The position numbers and the translations under genes were made by a program. Of a DNA stretch of 64,000 nucleotides, positions 1 to 13,300 are shown piece by piece (the stretch's first letter is position 1; each line of letters starts with the position of its first letter). The DNA lies in assembly GCA_000469685.2 (NCBI GenBank), contig LS997565.1, positions 9,306,505 through 9,370,504 on the forward strand, written 5' to 3'. This DNA comes from Haemonchus contortus (taxonomy: Eukaryota > Nematoda > Chromadorea > Rhabditida > Trichostrongylidae). A model generated the notes under the pieces. It had not been told where the DNA came from, did not search any database, and worked only from the letters and a program-made list of their open reading frames with translations.

Positions 1-1309
1 ATAAAGTTGTGGTACTTAATAGCACCGGAAGTATCTTCATTAAAGCAACATGGAGAGTTCAGAGGTGTGGCTAGAGCACTTTTCAGGGATCGAACCAAAA
101 CCTTTGCTGAATCAAAGGAATTGAGGTGTAGCTTACTGGCATGTACATCAGAAAAAGGCTAGCAGTGCGCGACATGTGATAAAGCGAAAGAGAGAGTTTT
201 TCTTCCTAAAAGCTAATTAAGTGCTATCGCTGAGAAAATAATAAGATGGAACGAGAACGAAGATTGCTGCTTCTATTCATCGAGCAGTAATTCAAAAGAG
301 AAACTAATGGCATCCAATCGAAAGTGTTTCGAAAAATCAAACGGACACAAGATGAGTCGATGGAAGGTGGTCTATTCCGGCGTCTTACCTTCGTCGTCGT
401 CGAAGTAGCTGATTTCCTGCGTCCTGAGGCATGAAGTGGGGGGAGGAGCAATTACTAAGGCCATATCAGAACCGGAATCAATGTGTACAGTGCAGAACGA
501 GGGAGAAGCTTGTCAATTCAATCGTTACACCTGTTAAGCAGCGGAGAAAAAGAAAGTGGATAAAACAGGATGGTTGCAGTGGCTATCTAGGCATGAACGA
601 GCTCCTACCGAAAATCATGTAGCGGAAAGTAATCATATAGATCGTTGGGCTTATCCCAAACAGTGGAGCCGGTTGCTATTTCAAACATCTGTTCAACAAC
701 ATTACAAAAAACAGCTCTCAACTTTTAGATATTCATAGTACTAAGTAACTGAAGAATAAGAAAGGAGGTCCTGCGCTCACTATTTTCTCAAAAATAGTAA
801 ACAAATCAATCTCCTTCGGTTCCTACTTGACTTACCAATTCAAATTTCGATACACTTTGAAATTCTAGACAAAACCTACATGGGTGCGTTTATATTTGAG
901 CTATTAACTTTAATCCTCCCTACATTTTTCACACCAGCTTTGCCCTGAGTGAGAATGGTTCCGCATCCGGTTTCATTCATTCTTTCCGCTAAACATGCCC
1001 CATTCCGTTTGCCATTACAGTAATAAGAAACATGGCCGGATATGCAGTTTTTCAAAGTTTCTTACAAGTCTAGCTGCTGTGTTTTGTGTTTACCGCAAGA
1101 AGGATAGCCTGAATGTAGCCTTATGGAACTGGATTTCTTCGAGCCGAACAGGTCCTGCAGTAAATCGCTTTTGAATAAACTTGCAAGTGGGAGCTTAACG
1201 TCTCAGGTGACGACAACCACTTCACTGGCAATTGCCGGTGTTTGTCGCCTTGGAAAACGTCATCAATGAAAGCTACACCAAGATGGTTCCAGAGCAGGTC
1301 ATCAGGGGA

Positions 1310-1520
1310 ACCTACACGTACCCCACTTGGTCCATTTTACAGATGAAACCCATAGCGAGGAAGTTATTACTACCAATACGAGCAGTATTCAGACGTGGGC
1401 TGCGAGTAACACCGTAGGGTGGTCACCGAGGGAGAAACCAACGAACATTCTACATTTACTACCTACACGTACCCCACGTGGTCCATTTTACAGATGGAAT
1501 CCATAGCAGGAAGCTATCAG
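1310..1520. repeat. Direct repeat pair of about 60 bp, offset 151
   Basis: ACCTACACGTACCCCAC followed by TGGTCCATTTTACAGATG starts at 1310 and again at 1461, each followed by a similar CCATAGC-GAAG stretch. Confidence 0.7.
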
Positions 1521-3180
1521 AATCAATATCCAGAGTATTGAACCAGCTGCTATCATAAGTATTTCTCCTTAGGAGGTCGGTCGATGAAGAGGGAGAGTGG
1601 ACGAGTGATCGAATCAAGCAGCGCTCTATAAAGTTGATGGGCGACTTGTGAAAACGACCAGATGCAATTTATAGATCTGCAAGAACTGTTGCCTTTGTTT
1701 TAGCAAAACTAGTTGCCATGTCAGAGGTGTTTCCTTTCTTTTGTGAATCCCCAGACTAATCTTCTTTTAGGACTCTTCTTCTGTGCGACTTTTTGTCCTA
1801 CTCAGGGCGTCCTTTTTTGAACTCATCAAACAGGAAATTATTGAGCCCCAGACTTTGACAGCAGACTTTGACATTTTGACGTAAACATCGTCAAAGGATC
1901 AGATCTTGAAGGCGACTGACAGCAGAAGTGAAAAGGAAAAAAGATTCAAAAAGAAGAGTAGAGAAAAGGTGTTTTGAAATCGCCTATGATGAATAGAATA
2001 ATTCCCAGAAGCTCGAAGTGTGATCCAAAATCAAGGAAATGTAACACTTTAGGCAATTCACGCACTAATTTGAGTTCAATACGGTGATGAGGTCCTTTCT
2101 AGTCACCAAAATCTAAATTTCTCAGGCTTGCATGAGTCTCCTGCAAAGAAAAAACGAAAGTCGCCCCGTGTGTCCAAGAAAAGGCACGCTAACAGACAAG
2201 GGCCGATGAGCTTTCAAGTAATTCTCAACAAGTGGGTGCAGTCCGACCTGAACTGGTCATCTGGAAGAAGTAGAACCGGATCCGTAAATGTCACTTCAGA
2301 CAGGGGTTATTCGATCAACAGAAATGGATTCAGCCAGTAGATTGTATGCCATATCCCACTAACGAGACATGTTGTGAGAAGTAGCCGATATGATCGTCCG
2401 TTCGAATGGGAATAGCCTAACCGGCTCTGATGCTACAAGCCAATGAATACAAAACCACTCTTTGAGGCATCAGGTGGAACAGAGGGATTGATTGGATGCG
2501 TATCACCAAGGGACTTTTGGTCTGGGTATGTAATCCTTAGTGAAATGATCCTTCTCTCGAAAATACTTTCAACTAATGGAAGTGATACTAAAAGTAATGA
2601 TACCAATAATTTGTTGTAGCAGTGTGGTTGGAAAAAAGTAAATTTTATCAGATGTCGATCTGGATTTACAAAGTTTACCATCACTGTAGAGTAAGTGGAT
2701 GAACCTTCGTGCATGCCGGACCAAGTCTGAACAGTTCCTCAACGGGTTTCACTATCGTTGAAGCGTTGACCACTTAGGACACAGTCGTCGTGACCGACCC
2801 CGTAACTGCTATTTATAAACTCATATATGGTTTGTATAACTAGGCCAGATAGTAGCGTTGCATAGGGCCAAAAGAGAGAAAACACCCAATGAAACATTCG
2901 TGATGAGATGTGCGGTCTGGTACTACATGAATCCTTGTAACTATTTGGATTCATACGAGCTATATGCATCAGTTGATGGCCTCTTCTGGAATAGAGGCCG
3001 TAGTTCCCGTTCTTCAGTCGGAGCAGAAGGTAGTTGGACGACCCCAAGAAAATAGACGGTGAGGATGACATGAGTGGGGAACGTTCTGTGGAACATAAGA
3101 TGGCTCATAAACAGTGGGTAATCCATATCTATTGCTTTTCAGATGACCTTCAGAATGGAACCTCTTCACTCCTACGCTAA

Positions 3181-3672
3181 CTAACATGCCATTACTACCT
3201 TATAGATCCATGGGGTCTCAACCTTGGGTGAAAGAACGGGGTAACGGTAGCCCCGGTTGCTCACGATGGTAAGACGGATACACAAGAAAGCTTTCAAGAT
3301 TATAGCTCCTACCTCATCAGTCGCTACACATACATATACTCGTAAACAACTGTCACAGAAGGTCATGGAGTTCCAGTACACACCACTTTCCTTTGACGCC
3401 CTTTGATTGTTCATCACTTTCGAGCGTATCCAATTCGGCGAGAAGTTCCAGTTCATCACAAGTGGCAGGAACAAGTGACTCATGGGCAGGTTGCTAAAGT
3501 CTCGTCTGTGGCTTTCGCTTCCATCAGCATCAAAAACGGGATCAACCTGGCTGTGAAGTGAACGTAACCAGCTGACAAGCAGCCGTGTTCCCTTAATGCC
3601 ATCGTTGTTCGTTCGGTAAACGACCATACATCTACGGCGGTGACGCATAAGCACTTTAAAGGGGGCTATCAA
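3181..3672 (-). other. Unrecognised 163-codon open frame
   Basis: The longest open frame in the left 19 kb. The translation has no signal peptide, clear repeat or catalytic motif that I recognise. Its composition is not obviously biased, and a stretch reads GTRLLVSWLRSLHSQVDPVF. It could be chance, an exon of an unknown gene or a decayed transposon piece. I do not assign a function. Confidence 0.15.
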
Positions 3673-4203
3673 AATCCGGTGTGGGAGAGAGGGTGAATCA
3701 CGTTTTTGTTCTCACTGAGAAATATGAAGCGTAATCGGATAAAGCAGGAAGAGGGGTGGAGTAATTTGAGGGCGTCGATTTCAATCTTCGAATGAACTTG
3801 TAAGGGCTTAGATCATCACAAAACCCGTTTCCTGAGAAAAAAAACTTTAGCGAACGAAGGACCAAACTTGAACAGGTGAAGTGAGGCGGGGGCCCCGAGC
3901 ATGTAGGGACTTGAAAAGGTATTTAAAAATAGCTATATTCCCCGATGGACGACTTTCTTCTTCAACTCTTTGTTCTCTCCTTTCGGCCTTTGAATCTCTT
4001 TGGCTCAGCTATGAAATTGGGTGGTGCATCTCGGAAGGAATGAATAAATAGGCACTCCATCATCCGACCTTACCGTTTTGAGAGAATTCAGAACGTCGGA
4101 TAGGTAAAAAAGGTAAAATGGGCGTATTGATTGAAAGAAAATGGGGGTATTATGAAAAAAATTTTCATCTCTCTCAGAAGGAATGGAGATTGAAGCTTCA
4201 ATG

Positions 4204-4377
4204 AGTAGTCTTGTCGAGGTGAGCCTTGCATTTGACTTGCACCGAGTTTGCAGGATATGCAAATCAAATGCTGGTAGGACTACACTATGTTGGGGCCCAC
4301 ATCCAGATCAAAAATCAATTGCGCATACGGCAATTTCGGCGCAAGTCGAATGCATGGCGCACTTCGACAAGACTACT
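4204..4377. repeat. Foldback element with 37-bp arms
   Basis: AGTAGTCTTGTCGAGGTG at the left and CACTTCGACAAGACTACT at the right pair with few mismatches, and the arms extend inward through GCATTTGACTTGC and GCAAGTCGAATGC. Confidence 0.7.
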
Positions 4378-7300
4378 TATTAAAACCTCCCACCTCCATA
4401 CTTTCATAGAGAGCTGAAGAGAATTTGTATAGAAATTTGCTTATATGAATGTCAAAAAGTTGGAAAATCCAAAAAATTCTGGAGAAATGGGCTCTATGAA
4501 ATGATTATTGCCTTTCCCAAATAGTTTGAGATACCGCGATTCAGAGCAAATCTTTGAGTGAGTGCTAAGTGGTTACTAGTTGGTAACCTAACATATGTTG
4601 GGAGAAAAGAAGCAGGCTGTAGGAAGCAAGAGCGGGTTTCTCGAAGGATCGACCATTTTCTTCCATCCTCTCAATGACTTAGAGAGTCTTAACTGCTTAG
4701 CTTGCTGGTAGCGCACTTTCTCAACCGGTTCTTTGGTCTGACCATGACCACTGCTTCTTTGCCGTTTTTCTCAATCTCGTCTTTATGGAAAATCGTGAAG
4801 ATTCGATCCCCGGGGCAGGTGCATGTGTGTTAAAGCACTGTTTGCCACCAACATTCCCCTGAAGAAATTCACCATAGAGATGAATAAAAAGGCAAAAGAT
4901 GATAGGTAAAGTCGGAGGATGTTAATTAATCCCGTCTATAATCGTTAATCTTCTGAGGGATGCGCCCAGCATTCAGCTCCCATTCAGAATCGTAGAGGCC
5001 TATTGCCTACGTATATCGCCTATACAATGACGGCTTACGGTGGCCAGCTTACGAGTGCAAGCTTACGTTTTCGCCCACCCAGACGCATTTGCTACAAATT
5101 AACAGACCCCGAAGAGATGGAAGGTTCGGCTGGTCCAGGCGGATATCGATCAAAGTTTTGAACCCGTGACCATACGCTTGAAATAGTGCGCCTTTTGCCA
5201 CAACACCTTTTCCTCCCTGGAAAAAAGGATAGTCAGTATAATTGTAAAGAGAGTGTTACGTTACTTTAGTTCGCAAGGTTAACGTATTACGAACAAAACT
5301 TCGGATTTTTGGGTAGTGTAAGCGATAAAGAGCACGACGGGCTAACATTCTGGAATAAGAACGGGTAAGAGTCCTTCCTGAGGCCGAAGTTTTGCCCATA
5401 ACTCGCCAAGCTGGTGAGAGTTGAGGTACAGTTAACGATGATCTCGAAGTACAGTTGAAAAGCGGTAGGATTGATGGCGATTTGTGGATCGCTGGTGAAG
5501 AAAGCGAGAAAACTCGTCGATTTTGCTGAAAATTAGGCTCCTCAATAAAGTGAAATGGAGGTTGCACGAGGCTGGCATTATGGAAATGGCATGAACGAGT
5601 GGTGTTCGAACGAGGTTTTAGTCGTTACAATTGCACAAAGAGCTGACTACATTAACCCAAAAATGCCCATAACTGCCTCCCACTGTCATCATGGGTCACG
5701 ACTACCTGTTTGCATTTCCAACATGAGCTCCAAAGTGAATGGTACAGCCTCTACCGAGCCGTGAAACATGTCCCTTTTTGGGCTTGACCGTCAACGAGGC
5801 AGGACTTCACCCCACCCAGGTCGTTTTTTGACCTGACAGCGCCTCATAAGGCCTTCTTTGAGTTCACGGGCCTGTTCTAATTCCAAACCTTGGAAGCCGT
5901 TCCCATCATGAACCGTGCCTTTGAGACCGGATTCCGATAAATTTTGACTGGCTGTTGGCTCCTACTTTTTAGCTGGGATTCTAATCAATATGCCTCCTCC
6001 TATGGATTATACTGATGGTCTATGAAAGCTGTCGCAACAGCTGCACGACGTCGAATAATGTGAAGGCTTTACTTCAAATGATTAAAAATGCACGAACAGA
6101 TAGAAAACGGTGAGAACGGAGGATTGACGGCAGCACATGGAAGCATCTCCATTATTTCTTCTGTTTCTATGACTTGCTTGCCAATCTTGCTTTTTGTCTA
6201 ATAGGAATTTTCGGTCGTTCCCGTCTTTTCCAGTTTCTTCTAGCAAACCTCAGAACATTGGAGCTTGATAGAACCTTTACACTCATCCTGCGGTGAAATG
6301 GAAATCGAAAGGTCCTACCGGATGTCGGTCGATTCCTTAACTTAACAGAATCTTTACGGTGAAAGCTAATCAGTTGGTTCTAAACGGTCCCCCTGACGAG
6401 TAGAAACCTCTGGAAGCCGGCACTGATCAGTAGTCATTAAGGTCCAATGTATTCGTGGCAATTTGCTATAGAAATAGAATAGATTGAATTAAATGATTGG
6501 TATGCCGGACCAGAGGAACTACCGAAAGTAATGGAGAATTTTCAAAACTTTCTATATAACAAATAGGGCGAAAAGGTCCACAAGTTTAAATTTTTCGCCG
6601 TTTTTTAGCACGAATTTTTTTCCAGCAATTCGTTTTTGATCCCGTGCAACGAGTCGTCTTTGGCGTATGATAGACAAGTAAACAAATAAATGAAAGTGAA
6701 AACGTAATTCGGGAGCCACCTCTCGTCTATGAAACTTAGTGCTAGTGCATGGAAGAGGAGGGTTAGCCGTCTTTGCAAGCCCGTAATGAGGCCATTTTAG
6801 GAGGAACTACGCTAACACCCTTCTGCCTACTTTTTGGAAACGAACCATTAGTCATTTGAGTATTCATTTCTTATCTCGTCTCGGCTCTTTGCACCAGGTA
6901 ATCATCTCACCCACGCTGGTACTCCTCAATTCCAAAATTCCGCCAAGAAAACTATTTTTCGTTGGCTAGAAAACGTTTCCAAGCACCATCATAAGCCCCA
7001 AAACCAGCTACCCCTCTTTTCTTTGTTCTAGTGCCCAGTAGTAGCAAAAAGAGGTGTTTCCTCCACCACCTCCCAATGAATCACGGAGCGTTTCATCTGA
7101 ATAGGAAATAAATAGATATGGCACTGATAATTCCTGATTTCCCCTACAGCTTTTCATAGTATAGCGGTGTGGCGGAATCATCAGTGATAAGACTAGCAAT
7201 TGCATTGATCAGATATCAGGTTCACTTAACGACCCCGTCGTTTACTCACACTTCTTTTCGTTGGCTTACCTTTTTGGAAGTTCAGTATTAAATATTACCG

Positions 7301-10300
7301 TCGCTACCGTAATTATTCTTTCTGATTCTAAAATTTCTACGTCTTTTTCCAGTAGGCCAAGACATTACATATAACCGACTTTATGCGTTTTGCATTTTCT
7401 CATGATGATCTGATCTGAATTCTGGGAATACGAAGCTATAAAGTTTAATTGCTGATAACAATAAGGAAAATTGTAATCGATCCAAAACTTTGGTAGATAT
7501 CATGCGTGTGCCAAAAGTCACATCATGTAGAAACCAAATCAGTGATTGCTTCAGAAACTGTTGCGATAATCGCAATCGCCCTGCCACGGTTTCCATCTAC
7601 ATTGGTAATTGAATCCTCAGCATGTCTGTGAACCCTGTACCTAACTCGAAGCCCCACAATCTTACCCTAATACCGACTATGACGTCGCTATTCAACTCGT
7701 TAGAGTTATCGTTTTTTAAATTCTATGAAATAGCTTTTCAGGCTACTTCCTCCCACAGTATCCTATTCTTCCTAGTCGATCAACGTGATAGCAGCTGCCA
7801 GCATGGCGGTATGTCAGTATGCTCTTTGCAATTCTGCTCAATAAACTCGTACGGGACTTTTGAACTAAGGAAGTTTTAACTACTCGATGTAAGGATGGAT
7901 GGAGCGGCATACTGTGAGGTTGATGTGTGAAGTTAAATGTAAGCATTGCTCTTTACTTCAAGGGTGCGAGCCACATTCGTGCGAACCCGAAAAAAAAACT
8001 TTCACATCGATCCTTTAGAAAAGAGATGAAGAGATTCAAGAAGGATGGGATGGAGAGGTTGGAGACGGGAGGAACGGACTCAGGTACACTCAGGTGCCTG
8101 TGTATTTTGTATAGCTCAGATGCGATCCTCTACCCCCTGCTCTCAGATAGGTGGAGAAGCTTGCGAGTTATGTATCTGAAAGCACAAAGTGATGGTGTAT
8201 AACTGGGGCTAAAAGCTCAAGTGAGAATACGTCGAAGGTGCAGTGCCGGAGTCAGAAAGCTTCGGGATCATTAGATTGTAAGCCTTCTGCAACTATCAGA
8301 GGTATATACTTGCAAGTAATACTTCTAGGAATTCTGCAAAGAAAGTCGGTGACTGTCGTATGGTCCGTGCTCCACCTTCTCGTCATTTCATCAAAGTTGA
8401 ATTGAGGTCATTCCAGAAATTCAGCTTTCAAACAACCATTGATTATGCACTTCAAATGCAGTACTATTGGATAATTATTGCCAATGTTCTTCTAAGTCTC
8501 GAAATCCACTAATATGAAGTCGAATACGCGTGAAACGCCTTTGTACCTCACTTGGTCACAGTACTGGTGTAAAGGACTGAACTTGGTGGTGATCGGTATG
8601 TTTGTTGGTTGATTCTACAGTCCTTTCATATCCTAATAGCATGGCAAAGTTGTTTTTAGTGCTAAAATTTGGTCATGGGCTGAACTCGGTTCGTCACGCT
8701 TTCCAATGGGCTGGTAGACCAGTCCAATAGATTTTTTTACCAGTGAACCTATTTTGTTTTTAACAATCGGGATCTGATGGTCGTGGATGAATGGCGACTG
8801 ACCAATAAAAGAATAAGCTAAACCACGACAAATCTGAGAATATATTATGCAGGCCTTCAATCATCTGCGCAATTCTCAGGACGGAAGAGTACATGGCGCA
8901 GCCTTGCAAAGTCGATTCCCTCACTGGTTGTAAAGCACAATAACTTTCATTTCCGTTCAATCGGATTATCACTTCGCATTTATTCATTCATTCAAAGGCC
9001 AGTTCAGATCGATATTCCAGATGGGGTAAACACTCTGGTTCCGTTGCCTTTCACACCTGGAAAGTACAAAAAGTGTTTGGCTCGTACGTTGCTCTTTGTT
9101 TGGTTTTTACTGGTCCGATCATCGTCTGGTCGCTATTCATGAATTTTTTAGGAATTTCTAACCTGTGAAAATATTTTTGCAGGGTTCAGCCTTTTTTGAG
9201 GCATTTCTTGGCACTATTCCAAGATCGATTTGTGATTTTAACGAAAAGTTAAAAGAAAGTCCAAATGGAGTTCCAGTTTGAGCCGAATCGATTTCCCTCT
9301 ACCCCAGCCACTTTGGTATTTTCTTTGCGCCTTGTCGCAAAGCCGCTTATACAACAATATGTCTGCCGGTCGTGTTCGTCGTTGACTGCATACTCCACGT
9401 CCGGATTGATCGATCTTCCATACCATCGCTCTTGAATCGATATCGATCGAATCGAGGTTACTGTAGCACTCTTTCCTTCCGTTCAAGATTTCTATGTTAC
9501 GATTTTTTTTTGAGATTCAGCGGACTTTCCATTCCCGAACGCGACTTCTTCAGTGGTGTAACTAGGATCAGCTCAGCTTCCAGTGAATAGTCTGCTAGTT
9601 CGATTAGATCGATGGGTATTGATCGATCTGTAAGCAAATACAAACAACTGACATCCCCATGCCAGTTGAATGAATCCAGTAGATTTCGCAATTTAAAACG
9701 GCTTTCCATACAACTGGTGGCTTTCAATGCGTCGACCCGGTGCGATATCGTCTATGACTAGGCACTCAACAGTGCTGAGGTAAGATCAAACCGTTTTGCT
9801 TCGTTGAGAACTGCTTGGGACGGGAATTGGTTGAGGTATTAGTTGCATGAGCAAAGCTACACGTGTGAAGCCCATTTGTAAGAGTTGCTTCCTGTTCTTT
9901 TGGCCATACCGATTACCTGGACTTCGCTAATCTGGGTAGGGCTCCGGTGGTAATCGCTCCAGCCCTGGAGTTCATCGTTCCCTTTGAAACTATAATATCT
10001 GTTACCATATGGAAGATCAAGTTCGTGAGCTGACTTCCATGCTACGGTATTTCCCTAGACCAGCCTAATATGGGCTCACGAACCCTGGAGGAAATCTGGT
10101 TTTACTGCTTCTTTTTCACAAGGTGTTTCACAGGGTCACAACAGACTGCATCACCGATTAGGTCCGCCAGCAAAGCTGAGAATGAGCTGGCTCATGATCT
10201 CTAATTTCAATTCCTTCCAATCCATTTCCTTCTCCACGCAATCCTTCTTCTCTCCCTCTACAACCAATGAGAGAAGTGACTTTGCGAGTCTACGCCATGT

Positions 10301-13300
10301 ATTCGTCTTCCACGGTTAGCCCTTTACTACTGGTTGTCATTAGTCAAAGAATGGAATAGTTCCCAATGAGTCGAAGAACAGCTGCTTCAGTTCCTCGACC
10401 ATTTCCTCTTTTTGAAATGTGCCGAACTTCCGACATTGGTCAAAAAGCCTAGGTTGAAATGCATACACAGTTTATGCAATGGCATGTGAGCCGATGTGGA
10501 AGTCTGTGTCTCCTTCTCTTTGGAGATGCCTAACGTTTGCTGAAAGCTCAATTTGCTGGCATCCATACAAGATTTGGTTCTGTCCTATTAACTAAATGTG
10601 GGAGTAAAAGGGATTGGTATCGACTGGTCGCTCAAGGATACGCTACGCTTCCAATTTTCAAATTGGAATTGCGATGGCATCGTATTAACTGAGCCGTGGA
10701 GGCAGTTAGGTCTGCCCTACCTACACTGTTCAAGATAGCTTTCGTGAGCGATTTCGAGAAGGGTTTAAGATCACTTTCAGTTTTCACCTCTCCCCTTCGA
10801 TTCTTACTTCATACCTCGTGATCCAACTCATTCTGTACCAAGCCTGAGTCGTGTTAAAAATGGGTGACGTATAAGGTGGCAATGGCTACAGAGTTAAGCG
10901 CTAGTGGGAAGGACTTTCCTTTTTGTTTGATCAAGCCTTTCTGCGTACCTCTACATACTCATTCACAGTCGTCGAGATCGAGGTACCGTCTTACTCCCAA
11001 ACTCTACAGGAACTCGCCTAATATCTTGTACCCTCAAATCTGATGGCTGAGTAGATCTAGTCAGTTGTCTGGTAAATCAAATAGTTTTCAGTGTCTGACT
11101 CAAAGCAGAGAAACGGGTTCTTCAGTGCATGAAATTTTTTCTCTTCGAAAAGAGGTTTAATCATAGAAAGTGCATCCCGTTCTTTTCCTAACTTTCCTTC
11201 CCTGAAATGGTAATCAGGGTGAATGACTGGGAAACTTTTATTTTCTCATCTTTATTCACTTTCAAATACGTTTGTGCACCATTTCAATGACAGTTCATTT
11301 ATTTGTTGATGGAAAGAGCCATCAGAGGCTATTCTGCTATTTTTTAACAATATAAATGATTTGTCAAAAATACAATTCTCAAGAGGTCCCAGTGTTTATC
11401 ACAGCCTACCATTCAGGTGATCTGATTGGTCCGTAACTTTTTTTGCATTTCCGTGCATCTGCAGAATAACCAATCAGACATGAAGCTATGGAATTCTCAT
11501 TAGAAAGGCTCAAGAGGATTCAGAAATGCCCTTTTGAGGACCCTTCTTTTAGCATCATTCCGGCAACCGATACCATCATCAAGCCTGGAATGAGTTCAAA
11601 TGAACGAATTCAAATTACGGTGCATGGAATAACGATACAATGACAGCTAAGATAATTAACTGAGCAGTCAACTGCCTATTTATTCGATTTTTATCGGTTT
11701 ATTTTTAAAATTTTTATTTTTTTTTTTGGTTTTGCATTTCCCCACGAAAAGTTATTTTCCGTCCACTACTAAAAAGGTCAGCATTCGTGCAGTCTGTGCT
11801 AGCGAGTCCAGTCTATCCTTCAGCCAGATGAATGGCTAACTTAATACTTGATAATTACAGGAAGTAATACTCTACTGGGCACCCTACCTAATCCTGTTTT
11901 CCCGGGAAAAAGTAGCAATCTAAGCCTGTGAAGATATTGATGTAGCCCCTACTTAGACTTCTTCTCCTTAACAGGCAATCGAAAGAAAAAGATTCGATCG
12001 AGGTAAAAATTGTGAATTAAGAAGAAAGAGCTCAATTCAACGCCTTTTTTTCGATTTTTCCATTCAACAGTTTTTGAATAACATTTTTTGGTTTTTTTCA
12101 CACCTCAACGATATCGCCCAGTTTTTACGCCAACTACTAAGTGGGAAAAGGAGGTGATGGGGTCCAGCGAAATCTCACCTAGGCATTCACTCTTTTTGAA
12201 CACTCTGATGGGTTAAGGTGGTCGTAAACGAGGTGGGATCCGATGTTCAGGGTTTTCCCTTCCAGTTCCCTTGTCTGCTGTCGGCAGAAATTGCAAACAA
12301 CTTCCATCCTGGCTAAATTACTTGAGCTGTTTCCTTTTTCTTTATCGATTTGCCCTTAGCTACAGGCAGAAATTACTGATGACGAAATTCACTTTCAATC
12401 CATCTGGAACTTGGGGCCTAATTGGACCTGAACGGAAGATGGATTTTTCCTAGACAACTTCTCTCGTTTTCCTTCAGTGTGTTCCCATTTCGCACTCATT
12501 TTGCCCAACAATGTCGACAACATGCGTTAACAACTCGATAATCTCTTCGAACAACATCGAGGTACTTCCAAAGCCTACCAACAAACATCTACCGCCCTTG
12601 TCGATTGGCCGGACCTTTCTATCGTGGTCTTTCAGGCATCACAAATCTTATTTCCTTTTCTCGTTTTTGCGGTTCCTTCTAAATTTCAGTTGTGCCCCAG
12701 TTTTCCGAGAATCTGTGAGAAATGGTATCGCTTTCTAAGCCTAAGAGCGTGAAGCGATTTGAAATCGAATCCCGTTCTGACTAAATAGGCTATCTATCTC
12801 ATCCGGAGGTTCTCTAATTGCTATTGCTAGGACTCGTCTGGGAACATAAAAACACTAACTTGTGCATTGACTGAATTTGCAAGAGATATTTGTACTCAAA
12901 CGGAGGTTTTAACCTATTACAAGCATTTGGGAGGTACTTGTAGGTAGCTAAGTATCCCAGAAAGGTAATGGAGTATCGTCCAGGACGTAAAAAACGTGAA
13001 CGTTGTTGTGAATACGGTCTACTACACGAGAATGGCGTAGAGGCGCTTGGTAGGAAACGTTTGTTTGAGATCTCTGGATGAATAATTCACCATTTCCACT
13101 TTGTCCTACGTAATCCTGCAGGTAGGCTAGTCGCCTCAACTGGAACTCGATCTACAGACGGTGTATGTGATAGCAGCGCTTCTACCTTTTTATATGGCCG
13201 AGCCTAGCCAAGCATGGTTCATTGGCAGAGTATATTGAAAAAGTTGGGTCATCTTGTGACTTTCTCTTTTGCTTGGACAGAAAACGCTTCGGTACTTTTA